64,000 nucleotides of DNA, from positions 1-64,000 of the forward strand of contig MEOE01000012.1 in NCBI GenBank assembly GCA_001768565.1. The letters are read 5' to 3'. This stretch comes from Bacteroidetes bacterium GWF2_33_16. Lineage in GTDB: Bacteria; Bacteroidota; Bacteroidia; Bacteroidales; UBA12077. The position numbers and the translations under genes are program-made. Positions 55,693-64,000 of this stretch are shown piece by piece. The notes beneath the pieces are model-generated. The model did not search any database, had not been told where the DNA came from, and saw only the letters and a program-made list of their open reading frames with translations. Numbering within the stretch: the first letter of the stretch is position 1; each line of letters opens with the position of its first letter.

Positions 55693-57746
55693 TGGGATCA
55701 AAAAGGGTATATACCACTGCTTGTCCACGGAATTGTTACAGTACATGCTCGTTTAAGGTATGGACTGAAGATGGAAAAGTAATAAATATAGACCCGCATC
55801 CCTTAAATCTTGCCACGCCCGAAGGTATATGCTTAAAAGGACTTAGTTATGTTGAACGGGTAAATTCCCCAAAAAGAATTTTGTATCCATTAAAAAAGAT
55901 AAATGGTCAATTTGTTAAAATTACGTGGGACGAAGCATTAAATAAAATTTCAGAAAAACTAATTTATTACAAATCCAATTTCAGTCCACAATCTGTATTG
56001 TTCTATTATGCTAGCGGTATGTCAGGATTGTTGAACTCTATAAGCATGAATTTCTGGCGAATGTATGGTGGAGCAACCACAGTTTATGGAAATCTTTGCT
56101 GGCCAGCAGGATTGGAAGCCTCCCGATTAACTCTGGGTGAAAACAAACATAATGTACCGTGGGATTTAGAAAATTCCAAACTTATTGTTGTATGGGGAAA
56201 AAATCCGGCTGAATCAAATATACAACAAATGATTCCGATTGAACTAGCACAGCAAAAAGGAGCAAAATTGATATTTGTCGATCCACGAAGAACAGCCTCA
56301 TCAGAAAGAGCCGACTTATTGATTCAGCCGATTCCAGGGACAGATGGAATTTTGGCTTTAGCTATTGCACAAATCCTAATTGAGAAAGATCAAATCGATC
56401 ATGAGTTTATTAAAAACCATGTTTTAGGATTTGATGAATTTAAAAAATCACTAGAAAAAATAACTATTGATGAGGCAAGTATCGAATGCGGCGTTTCTGT
56501 TCCATTTATTGAGAAACTAGCAGATTTTGTAGGAACTATTAAACCCATGACATTGATTCCGGGATACGGAATGCAACGCTATACGAATGGTGGACAAACA
56601 ACACGTTGTTTACTTGCATTATCAATTCTTACGGGAAACATTGGCAAACCAGGCGCATGCTGGCATTACGCCAATTTGCAGGGAGATATTTTTAGTGATG
56701 TAAAAGAACCATTGAATTATTTTCCACCCGAAAAACCAGATGGTGTTTTCCGTCGTGAGATAGCCACAGCAATGCTTGGCGAAGACATGCTTCGGTTAAC
56801 AAATCCCGAATTAAAAATGGCATGGGTTGAAAGAGGAAATCCTGTAACTCAGAATCCAGATAGCAATAAAGTGAAAGAAGCATTCAGAAAGCTCGAATTT
56901 AAAGTTGTAGTTGAGCAATTTTTAACCGATACTGCCCAGGAAGCAGACATTGTACTACCTGCCAAAACCATGTTTGAGCAATCGGATATCATTTCTTCTT
57001 ACTGGAATCCTTATGTTCAGCTACGCCAAAAAGTTATTGAACCGATTGGAGAAGTAAAACCAGAAACAGAAATTTATTATCTGCTTGCAAAAAAAATGGG
57101 CTTTACAGATTCTGAGATTGAAAAAAACATTCCTTATCCTTCGGATGAAGCAATTGAACAATGGCTGACTGAAAAGCTAAAACCATTTCCTGAAATCACA
57201 CTTGAAAAACTAAAACAAGGTCCGGTTTTAACACCAGCTTTGCAGGAAATAGCATTCTCCGATTACAAATTTAATACTCCTTCGGGTAAGATTGAGTTGT
57301 ATTGCGAAACAGCGCATAAGAATTGGGGTGTAAATCCTTTGCCAACATATGAAAAAATGGTTGAAGGAAAACAAAACACAATTTCAAAATACCCATTTAA
57401 CCTGATGTCGCCCAATACCAAAAACAGGATTCATTCACAATTTGGAAATCTTGAAAGCATTAAAGCTATTGATTCAGAGCCATTTGCTACAATAAACCTG
57501 GGTGATGCAGCAAAAAAAGAAATCAATGATAATGAACTTATCAGGGTTTTTAACGATCGCGGTGAGCTAACCATTAAAGCACGAATTGATGCCAGTTTGC
57601 GACCCGGAAATATTGTAATTATTAATGGCTATTGGCATCAGGAAGGATCGTGCCCAAATGCTTTATCTAAAGGTCGTGAAACAGATATGGGGCATGGATC
57701 CGCTTTTCACGATAATATGGTGGATTACGAAAAGGCTGCAAAATAA
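55692..57746 (+). CDS. Molybdopterin-dependent oxidoreductase catalytic subunit (DMSO-reductase superfamily)
   Basis: 684 residues. N-terminal [4Fe-4S] ligands C11, C15, C19 and C47 (CPRNCYSTC..GICLKG). C136 in VYGNLCWPAG is the probable Mo/W ligand, as in polysulfide/thiosulfate-type enzymes. Blocks LIVVWGKNPAESN, GTDGILALA and GYGMQRYTNGGQTTR bind the two pterins. No Tat signal is visible, so it appears cytoplasmic or recruited by its partner. The substrate cannot be deduced. Overlaps the next gene as TAATG. Confidence 0.9.
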   Translation: MGSKRVYTTACPRNCYSTCSFKVWTEDGKVINIDPHPLNLATPEGICLKGLSYVERVNSPKRILYPLKKINGQFVKITWDEALNKISEKLIYYKSNFSPQSVLFYYASGMSGLLNSISMNFWRMYGGATTVYGNLCWPAGLEASRLTLGENKHNVPWDLENSKLIVVWGKNPAESNIQQMIPIELAQQKGAKLIFVDPRRTASSERADLLIQPIPGTDGILALAIAQILIEKDQIDHEFIKNHVLGFDEFKKSLEKITIDEASIECGVSVPFIEKLADFVGTIKPMTLIPGYGMQRYTNGGQTTRCLLALSILTGNIGKPGACWHYANLQGDIFSDVKEPLNYFPPEKPDGVFRREIATAMLGEDMLRLTNPELKMAWVERGNPVTQNPDSNKVKEAFRKLEFKVVVEQFLTDTAQEADIVLPAKTMFEQSDIISSYWNPYVQLRQKVIEPIGEVKPETEIYYLLAKKMGFTDSEIEKNIPYPSDEAIEQWLTEKLKPFPEITLEKLKQGPVLTPALQEIAFSDYKFNTPSGKIELYCETAHKNWGVNPLPTYEKMVEGKQNTISKYPFNLMSPNTKNRIHSQFGNLESIKAIDSEPFATINLGDAAKKEINDNELIRVFNDRGELTIKARIDASLRPGNIVIINGYWHQEGSCPNALSKGRETDMGHGSAFHDNMVDYEKAAK

Positions 57747-59035
57747 TGGAACGAAACATTTTCATTTTCGATGAGAACAAATGTGTGGGTTGCCATGCCT
57801 GCGTTGTTGCATGTATGAACGAAAATGGTTTTCAGTCGCCAGATAAATGGAGAAATGTACATAAGTCAATAGATTTCCATTTTCCTGATCTTCCTTTGTT
57901 TTATCTTTCGCTGGCATGCAATCATTGTGAAGACGCTCCATGTTTAAAAAACTGCCCTGCCCTCGCCTACTCACAAGATGAAAAAACAAGAACTATTATT
58001 CATCATCCCGAAAAATGTATTGGTTGCAAATATTGCACATGGGCTTGCCCGTATGATGCTCCGAAATTTAATCCCAAAACCGGAGTTGTCGAGAAATGTA
58101 CCTTTTGCAATCACAGAATAGAAGAAAATTTAAAGCCTGCCTGTGCCAATTTGTGCCCTATGGGTGCTTTGGATTTTAAATACACTGATTTTTCAAGAGA
58201 AGAGTCTATAGAATCGAGTCCAGTGCCTGTAAATGTTGGATCGGGAATAAAAATTACCAAACTGCGTAAAAAGAGCGGACCAGAAATGGATCTGAACCTT
58301 TTTACAGACCAGCCAAAACATGTTTCGCAGAAGATTAAAAAGAAAATATCAGCAAACGAGGAATGGCCTTTACTAATATTCACTTTGCTTTCGGCTCTGC
58401 TTGTAAGTATATATGCAGCTGAATTAACCAATAATTTTACCTTAGGACTTAAAATTACATACCTGTTTTTTGGAGCTTTAGCTGCTTTGCTAAGTATGTT
58501 ACATCTTGGAAAAAAACTTAGGGCATTGCGCTCAATAATTAATATTCAAAATTCCTGGCTTAGTAGAGAGATTGCTTTATTTTCACTTTTCTTTGCAGGG
58601 ATTTTCTGTGATTTTTTTCTTTTTGATATTCCCAATTTACTTATTTCGTTTATTGGGATTTTGTTTCTTTTTGCAATTGACATGCTTTATCGACTTGCAG
58701 ATTGGCGTTGGCCAATAAGAATTCATTCAGCACAAACACTATTAATCGGAATTACATTTTATGCATTATTTGTAAACTGGTTTGAGTTATTTGCCGGAAT
58801 AATTGCATTTCGCGTAATCCTTCATTTATATAGGAAAACAAAATCGGATAAACCAAAATGGATAATTTCAATTTTATGGATTGCATTCTTATTTGCTGGA
58901 TTAATATTATTATACTACGAAAGATCTATTTACACTATACTTCTTGTAGTTTTTTCAGGTGATATAATTGACAGAATAGAGTTTTATAATGAGTTAAATG
59001 TACCTGACCCCAAAATTGAGTTTAGTATAAAATAA
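57746..59035 (+). CDS. Fused DmsB-type iron-sulfur subunit and DmsC-like membrane anchor
   Basis: 429 residues. The first ~150 residues hold four 4Fe-4S clusters in DmsB layout: CVGCHACVVAC (13-23), CNHCEDAPCLKNCP, CIGCKYCTWACP, and CTFCNHR with CANLCP. After a linker, about eight membrane helices (from ~205) resemble the DmsC anchor that exchanges electrons with the quinone pool. Fusing both subunits in one chain is a variation on the usual three-protein complex. It pairs with the preceding catalytic subunit. Confidence 0.88.
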   Translation: MERNIFIFDENKCVGCHACVVACMNENGFQSPDKWRNVHKSIDFHFPDLPLFYLSLACNHCEDAPCLKNCPALAYSQDEKTRTIIHHPEKCIGCKYCTWACPYDAPKFNPKTGVVEKCTFCNHRIEENLKPACANLCPMGALDFKYTDFSREESIESSPVPVNVGSGIKITKLRKKSGPEMDLNLFTDQPKHVSQKIKKKISANEEWPLLIFTLLSALLVSIYAAELTNNFTLGLKITYLFFGALAALLSMLHLGKKLRALRSIINIQNSWLSREIALFSLFFAGIFCDFFLFDIPNLLISFIGILFLFAIDMLYRLADWRWPIRIHSAQTLLIGITFYALFVNWFELFAGIIAFRVILHLYRKTKSDKPKWIISILWIAFLFAGLILLYYERSIYTILLVVFSGDIIDRIEFYNELNVPDPKIEFSIK

Positions 59036-59084
59036 ATTCTAATTAAATCAATTAATCTCGTTTTAAATTTTATAATATTGCCGA

Positions 59085-59459
59085 ATGAATAAACTGATAA
59101 TAAATATTAGAAAATCAACACTTTTAACACTTTCGATATTTATTATTTATATCAATTCCACCAGCTTTTCAACCATTTCAAATCAACAAAGACCCTTACA
59201 AGAAGAACCAAGTCAATATTTTTTAAATGAAAAACTGGATTTATTCTGCTCAACACTTCAAAAAGAACAATTAAATAATGTTATATCAATTAATTATAAC
59301 TTGATATACAAGAAGCATTTAACTGACTTTTCTTTTCAAGAGGAATTAATCGAATTTCTGTACGAAAACAAAATATCTAAGATAGAATCAGCTTCTGATA
59401 TTATTCTTTTTAGCTTCAATTCCATAATTGTAATCTTTCCCTTTCATTATTTCTGGTAA
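59085..59459 (+). CDS. Small hypothetical protein
   Basis: 124 residues starting with a hydrophobic N-terminal segment (ILKSTLLTLSIFIIYIN-like, about 10-25), which could be a signal or anchor. The rest is polar, ending in hydrophobic IIVIFPFHYFW. No family is recognised. Lower confidence because there is no conservation evidence. Confidence 0.45.
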   Translation: MNKLIINIRKSTLLTLSIFIIYINSTSFSTISNQQRPLQEEPSQYFLNEKLDLFCSTLQKEQLNNVISINYNLIYKKHLTDFSFQEELIEFLYENKISKIESASDIILFSFNSIIVIFPFHYFW

Positions 59460-59556
59460 ACAAAATTTCTAATAACAACAGTTTTTTTAGATAGAATTAT
59501 TGCTGCTTTAATAAGCAGGAGTGATATTTTAATTATACATAAAGACAGAATTACTT

Positions 59557-60036
59557 ATGGAAACATATTCAATTTTAATTGGAATAGGTTGTATTGCTTT
59601 GATTATTGCACCTATTTTTCTAATTAATCTTTTAAGAAAAAGAAAAAAACAAAAACTGTACTTCAAATTCCAGGCACAGGCCAAGCAGAACAATGGAAAA
59701 ATAAATGAATTCGAATATTGGAATAGTTATGCTATAGGAATTGATTTGCAGAGAGGAACGGTTTATTATTCTTCAATGCTCAATAAAAAAGAGGAAATAG
59801 AGAAAATTGACGTATCACAAATTAAAAACTGTAAAATAAACAATTTAAGAAATTTGGAAACAGATACTGAAAGTTTAGTTTTAGAATTTACTTTTGCGAA
59901 TAACATACCACTTAATAAAAAGATTGAATTTTATAATTCAGAATATGATGGTATAGCAATGCATTATGAGTTTAAGTTAGCCGAAAAATGGTTAAAGACA
60001 ATTACTATTTGCAAAGAATTACTGAACAAAAAGTAA
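59557..60036 (+). CDS. Single-pass membrane protein of unknown function
   Basis: 159 residues. One N-terminal helix (about 5-27) is followed by a very basic stop-transfer (RKRKKQK), which leaves a cytoplasmic domain of ~125 residues. That domain alternates strands and one C-terminal helix (about 132-155). No active-site motif seen. A strong terminator follows directly. Confidence 0.65.
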   Translation: METYSILIGIGCIALIIAPIFLINLLRKRKKQKLYFKFQAQAKQNNGKINEFEYWNSYAIGIDLQRGTVYYSSMLNKKEEIEKIDVSQIKNCKINNLRNLETDTESLVLEFTFANNIPLNKKIEFYNSEYDGIAMHYEFKLAEKWLKTITICKELLNKK

Positions 60037-60040
60037 TAAA

Positions 60041-60085
60041 AAAGAGCCTCATCCCGATGGCTATCGGGACTGAGACTCTTTTATT
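60041..60085 (+). terminator. Terminator with ATCGGGA-type inverted repeat
   Basis: Long hairpin AGAGcCTCAtCCCGAT-GGCT-ATCGGGAcTGAGaCTCTTTT directly after the stop, then TTATTTT. The CCCGATGGCTATCGGGA core is a sequence I recall as recurring in Bacteroidota intergenic regions. Confidence 0.75.
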
Positions 60086-60247
60086 TTAATACATATACTA
60101 TTCATCCTCAAATAAATAATAACTGCATAATTAACTTAGCCTATTCACAAATTTGAAATGGTTTATGAAATAATTTAAACTTAGAATTCCTAACTATTGA
60201 TTGGTAGATAGAAATAACTAAATTTATAAATTGAAAACATTCCTAAG

Positions 60248-61366
60248 ATGAATTTAAAATTTGTAGATATTTTAAATAGTATTTCGCTGTTTCAATTAGT
60301 ACTTTTTATTGCATTTTTACTCAATAAAAGCAAAAAAAACATTTCAAATTTGCTGCTCGCATTCTTTTTTTTTAGTCAATTTCTGGGAATTTCAAGTCAC
60401 TTTATTTTAAGTCAGGAAGCTTTTTTTCTTGAAATAACGCCTCATCTATTTTATGTTAGTACTCCCTTTACATGGCTTTGGGCTCCTTTATTTTACCTCT
60501 ATATAAAATCTTTGTTTTTTTCTGATTTTCGATTTTCATTAAAACAGGGAATTCACTTTTTACCCTTTATTTTTTATTTTTTATTCTTCTTAATCTTCTT
60601 CCATTTTCAAAGTGTTGATGAAAAGATCATGATAATTAAGGAAAAACAATTAAATAATTATGTGATTGTATCATTGGCAAATATATTTATTACGATTCAA
60701 ATAGCTGTTTATTTGATAGTTGTCTTTGTTATGATTTATAAATACAAAAGAGAATTAAAAAATAAACAATCGAATATCAATCAGAATCAAAACACCTGGT
60801 TAAATATATTTATATATGGTTATTTAATAGCTTATCTTATTACAACATTATGCCGTTTAGGACTTTACGTATTAAATGATTTTAGGGAGCTCTTTATTTT
60901 TGTATCATTTTTTTCGTTCTTCATTTATTTTATATTGCTCTTCTTTAATGCGATTACAAATCCCGAGATTTTCCAAAAAATAGAGGAAAAACAGGAAACC
61001 AAAACGCATAGTATTCCAAAACAAGAAGCTTATTTTTTGCTTAAGCAAGTAAATGATTACATGATTTATAACGAGCCCTTTCTTAATCCGGAGCTATCGT
61101 TAAAGCAACTTGCCTCTGAAATAAAAACTCCGGAACGTCTGCTTTCAGGAGTAATAAATCAATACAAAAATCAGAACTTCTATGATTTTATAAATAGTTA
61201 TAGAATCGAAAAGGCTAAAAAACTAATTATTAGCGAGAATTCTAAGAAGAAAACCATTCAGGAAATACTCTATGATTCCGGATTTAACTCAAAATCAACA
61301 TTTAATCTTGCCTTTAAAAAGTGTACAGGAATAACTCCCACGGAGTTTAAAAAGACTCAAAAATAA
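60248..61366 (+). CDS. AraC-family regulator with N-terminal membrane domain
   Basis: 372 residues. About six to seven membrane helices cover ~10-240 (for example FVSFFSFFIYFILLFF). A cytoplasmic HTH_18 domain at ~255-372 follows: LNPELSLKQLASEIKTPERL, NFYDFINSYRIEKAKKL, IQEILYDSGFNSKSTFNLAF. Such membrane AraC regulators sense an unknown signal and bind DNA from the membrane. The target is not evident. Confidence 0.85.
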   Translation: MNLKFVDILNSISLFQLVLFIAFLLNKSKKNISNLLLAFFFFSQFLGISSHFILSQEAFFLEITPHLFYVSTPFTWLWAPLFYLYIKSLFFSDFRFSLKQGIHFLPFIFYFLFFLIFFHFQSVDEKIMIIKEKQLNNYVIVSLANIFITIQIAVYLIVVFVMIYKYKRELKNKQSNINQNQNTWLNIFIYGYLIAYLITTLCRLGLYVLNDFRELFIFVSFFSFFIYFILLFFNAITNPEIFQKIEEKQETKTHSIPKQEAYFLLKQVNDYMIYNEPFLNPELSLKQLASEIKTPERLLSGVINQYKNQNFYDFINSYRIEKAKKLIISENSKKKTIQEILYDSGFNSKSTFNLAFKKCTGITPTEFKKTQK

Positions 61367-61576
61367 GACTTGTTTTTTTCAAATCTTTTATAAAACTCCA
61401 TCTTACTTCTACATAAAAGGTACGAAAACACGTATTCGTACAAATTTATACTGCTGTTTTTCAATTAGATAAAACAATAATTGTCCTAATACATGTATTC
61501 TGTCGATTTTAAAATTTCCACCTCCTAATTTTGATCATGTCAAATTCAAAACATGGAATTATTAAAAACAGTTAAT

Positions 61577-62284
61577 ATGAAAATCAAATTAATCCTTTCT
61601 CTTTTCATTTTAATAACAATTACTGGTTTTGCCCAGACAAAAGTTTATCTTATCCCTACTTTACATAGCTTACACAAGATTAATAACAACTATTCATACG
61701 ATTCCTTAAAGTCAATTATTAATCGAATTAATCCGGATATAATTGCTGTGGAAATAAGAGAATCTGATATTTCTGCAGATACATCCTACTTAAAAAAGAA
61801 CTATCCGTATGAAATGTGGATGATGCCACGTTGGTTTTCATCAACAAAAATTGAAGGCTTTGATTGGCTAGGTGATGATATAGAGGGCAACCCAATTCCA
61901 CAAAATTACTGGAAAGAAATTTCGGCAATAAAAAAATGCGAAAAAGCTCTAAGTATTGATAGCATTTATACTGCCAGCATCTCTAAATGCGACTCCTTTG
62001 CAAATGCAAGGCTTGAAATCTTAAAAACATTTTCTCTTAAAGAAATACTCGAAAGTGATGATGCAACGCTATGCAATAAATATTACGATTGCTATTCTGA
62101 ATTATTATCAGGAACAGACTATGAGTTAATTCCTCAACTTAATAAAAAAAGAAATGAGAAAATCTTGTTCAACATTAATGAACTTGTTAAGAAGTATAAT
62201 GGAAAGATCATAGTAATAATTACTGGTGACGATCATTATGTTTATTTAAAAGATAAGGTAAAGCACATTTCAATTTACTATTAA
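61577..62284 (+). CDS. Secreted TraB/Tiki-superfamily-like protein (tentative)
   Basis: 235 residues from the ATG at 61577, which gives a clean signal peptide (MKIKLILSLFILITITGFAQ); an ATG at 61553 adds eight residues. KVYLIPTLHSLHK and the acidic IIAVEIRESD resemble the start of the Tiki/ChaN/TraB fold (GTxH and E motifs), and IIVIITGDDHYVYLKD resembles the C-terminal GxxH motif. The match is by pattern only. Periplasmic or secreted; activity unknown. Confidence 0.55.
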   Translation: MKIKLILSLFILITITGFAQTKVYLIPTLHSLHKINNNYSYDSLKSIINRINPDIIAVEIRESDISADTSYLKKNYPYEMWMMPRWFSSTKIEGFDWLGDDIEGNPIPQNYWKEISAIKKCEKALSIDSIYTASISKCDSFANARLEILKTFSLKEILESDDATLCNKYYDCYSELLSGTDYELIPQLNKKRNEKILFNINELVKKYNGKIIVIITGDDHYVYLKDKVKHISIYY

Positions 62285-62299
62285 TTAATACTCTTTTTT

Positions 62300-63022
62300 A
62301 TGGAATTTCAAAACTCATGGGGCAATTCTACCAGATCGCAATCTTACTCAAGATTAGAATTCCCTAATACATATCATCTTGCATACAGAGATTTACCAGA
62401 AATTATTACTAAACATATATCTGGAAAATCTGCACTAGATTTTGGTTGCGGAACAGGACGCTCGACAAGGTTTTTAAAAAGGCTTGGGTTTACAACAGTT
62501 GGCATCGATATTTCTCAGGATATGCTCGATTATGCCAAAGAAATTGATCCAACCGGAGAATATGCAATTGTTACCGATGCTAATTACAATCAGTTGGAAT
62601 GTGGCAAGTTTGATTTGATTCAATCCATTTTTACATTCGATAATATTCCAGTTTGGGTCAAACGAACAAATATTCTTAAATCTCTCTCTGAATTATTAAC
62701 TCCTACCGGCAAAATAATTTTACTTGATTCGAATCCGGAAATATATAAAAACGAGTGGGCATCATTTTCAACAAAGGACTTTCCGGAAAATAAAAAAGCT
62801 AAAACTGGCGATATTGTAAAAATTATAATGACAGATGTTGATGATAGAAGGCCCGTGGAAGATATTTTCTGGACAGAAGAAGATTACTATACGTTATTTG
62901 AGTTGGCCAATCTAACTGCTGAAGCTATTTATAAACCATTAGGACTTAATAATGAACCTTTTACTTGGGTTTCTGAATTAGAAATAGCTCCATGGATAAT
63001 TTTCGTACTAAATAAAAAATAA
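62300..63022 (+). CDS. Class I SAM-dependent methyltransferase
   Basis: 240 residues. SAM-binding motif I is ALDFGCGTGRSTRFLKRLGF, motif II VGIDISQDMLDYAKE, and the post-I acidic residue lies in AIVTDANYNQL. The substrate is not indicated. It starts 16 bases after the Tiki-like gene and may be co-transcribed. Confidence 0.85.
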   Translation: MEFQNSWGNSTRSQSYSRLEFPNTYHLAYRDLPEIITKHISGKSALDFGCGTGRSTRFLKRLGFTTVGIDISQDMLDYAKEIDPTGEYAIVTDANYNQLECGKFDLIQSIFTFDNIPVWVKRTNILKSLSELLTPTGKIILLDSNPEIYKNEWASFSTKDFPENKKAKTGDIVKIIMTDVDDRRPVEDIFWTEEDYYTLFELANLTAEAIYKPLGLNNEPFTWVSELEIAPWIIFVLNKK

Positions 63023-63042
63023 AAAACAAAACTAAATTAACT

Positions 63043-64000
63043 ATGAACAAAACAATTATTACAGCACTAATTATCTTGTTATCAATACAAGTAAAAGCGC
63101 AAACAAGCTCAATGTTTCGAGGAAATGAGCAACATACCGGAACTTTTAATTCATCTGAAATTACAAATCCTGTTATAAAATGGAAGTACAGAACAAACGG
63201 ACAAATTTATTCATCACCAGTAGTGTTAAACAATGTATTATACATCGGAAGTAATGATTCTTACTTATATGCAATAAATACTGAGGATGGAAGTTTAAAA
63301 TGGAAATTTAAAACCGGACGAAGAATTAAATCAACACCATGCGTTGTTAACGAAACGGTATATTTTGGAAGTTCGGACAGTTCTTTTTATGCAGTTGATG
63401 CATCAACCGGAGTAGAAAAATGGCATTTTAAAACGGGTGGAGAAACAATATTCAGTGCAAAAAATATATTCGGTATCAATTCCGGTGGACTTAATTGTCC
63501 GGATCCATGGGATTTTTATTCATCATCTCCATTGTATTATAACAATGCTGTATACTTTGGTAGCGGCGATAGTTCAATCTATTGTTTAAATGCCGAAAAT
63601 GGAAATAAAATATGGAGTTACAAAACAAATGGTATTGTTCATTCTTCTCCGGCAGTTTATAATAATATAGTAGTTTGTGGTAGCTGGGATAGTAAAATCT
63701 ATGCATTGGATTCAAAAACAGGAAAACTAATTTGGGATTTCCAAAGTGGAACAGATACGACTTATAACTGCTTTGTTGGCATACAGGCGAGTCCGGCAAT
63801 AGAAAACGGAATTGTTTATTGTGGATCGAGAGATGCAAACCTTTATGCATTGGAAGCAACCACAGGTAATGTGATTTGGAAAAAAAGAGATCCCCATTCC
63901 TCATGGTTACCATGCTCTGTTGCAATTAGTGGCGACAATCTATATTTGGGCTCGTCTGATGCATTGAAGTTTTATATATTTGATAAAAATACCGGAAACA
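63043..64000 (+). CDS. PQQ-like beta-propeller repeat protein (incomplete at window end)
   Basis: 319 complete codons are visible without a stop, so the gene continues past 64000. A signal peptide (MNKTIITALIILLSIQVKAQ) is followed by repeated blades, each ending in a tryptophan motif: AINTEDGSLKWKFKTG, AVDASTGVEKWHFKTG, CLNAENGNKIWSYKTN, ALDSKTGKLIWDFQSG, ALEATTGNVIWKKRD. This is the PQQ-type/BamB-like propeller. It may be a scaffold rather than a PQQ enzyme, since no catalytic residues for alcohol dehydrogenase are visible. Confidence 0.9.
   Translation, partial: MNKTIITALIILLSIQVKAQTSSMFRGNEQHTGTFNSSEITNPVIKWKYRTNGQIYSSPVVLNNVLYIGSNDSYLYAINTEDGSLKWKFKTGRRIKSTPCVVNETVYFGSSDSSFYAVDASTGVEKWHFKTGGETIFSAKNIFGINSGGLNCPDPWDFYSSSPLYYNNAVYFGSGDSSIYCLNAENGNKIWSYKTNGIVHSSPAVYNNIVVCGSWDSKIYALDSKTGKLIWDFQSGTDTTYNCFVGIQASPAIENGIVYCGSRDANLYALEATTGNVIWKKRDPHSSWLPCSVAISGDNLYLGSSDALKFYIFDKNTGN

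Noticed and set aside
63491..63925. 144-codon minus-strand frame at the window end
   Set aside because: It is antisense to clear PQQ-type propeller blades.

Overview
The window is an AT-rich chromosomal segment from a member of the Bacteroidota, probably class Bacteroidia. The evidence is: two secreted proteins with type IX secretion C-terminal sorting domains (15327-20639, 49467-51419); promoters of the TTTG-N18/20-TAnnTTTG type; a MacB/FtsX-like ABC permease beginning MILNYLKIALRNI; a Tgt without the usual zinc cysteines; and the neighbourhood PASTA protein, RluD and Ddl. MqnE (futalosine menaquinone pathway) and a molybdopterin oxidoreductase suggest a respiratory, possibly facultatively anaerobic, free-living organism. 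The exact genus is not determined.

Region 1, about 1-7350, is accessory. It is a series of unrelated single genes, nearly all on the + strand: an ICMT-like methyltransferase, an unknown lipoprotein, a beta-lactamase-fold serine hydrolase, a FecR-domain lipoprotein, a broken alpha/beta hydrolase, an NTF2-like lipoprotein and a two-domain GNAT. Long AT-rich spacers separate them. Five related imperfect palindromes of 122-130 bp (914, 2157, 3691, 5385, 7231) follow the stop codons of gene units, and a probable sixth copy is cut by the window start. They run from TAAC to (C)GTTA and look like integron attC sites, so the region reads as an integron-type gene-cassette array without its integrase in view. 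This is the most interesting part of the window. Decay inside the array is visible as a dead signal-peptide copy at 1043-1110 and the N-terminally deleted hydrolase at 4813.

Region 2, 7.6-30.3 kb, is mixed. It holds a TylF-like methyltransferase, a carboxypeptidase-regulatory-like protein, a SulP transporter fused to a beta-carbonic anhydrase, a short SSB, a Zn-ribbon protein, a prolyl oligopeptidase, a 1770-residue T9SS-secreted beta-helix protein, a TPR histidine kinase with its LuxR-type regulator, two beta-lactamase-family hydrolases, a DDAH-like amidinohydrolase and a MacB/FtsX-like permease.

Region 3, 30.6-59 kb, is largely core. It contains two convergent L,D-transpeptidases, a deformylase paralogue, RmuC, DnaB, IspE, a biotin-dependent carboxyltransferase with its carrier protein, Tgt-LptF/G, glycosyltransferase-sigma factor-RsmG, L34, MqnE, PASTA protein-T9SS protein-RluD, a lipocalin, a NUMOD4-HTH protein, an outer-membrane protein, and a tightly coupled Ddl-molybdoenzyme-FeS/membrane-anchor operon. 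Envelope and peptidoglycan functions recur here.

Region 4, 59-64 kb, holds small hypothetical proteins, a membrane AraC regulator, a Tiki/TraB-like secreted protein, a methyltransferase and a PQQ-like beta-propeller protein that runs off the end. I found no tRNA, rRNA, CRISPR array, insertion sequence or integrase gene.
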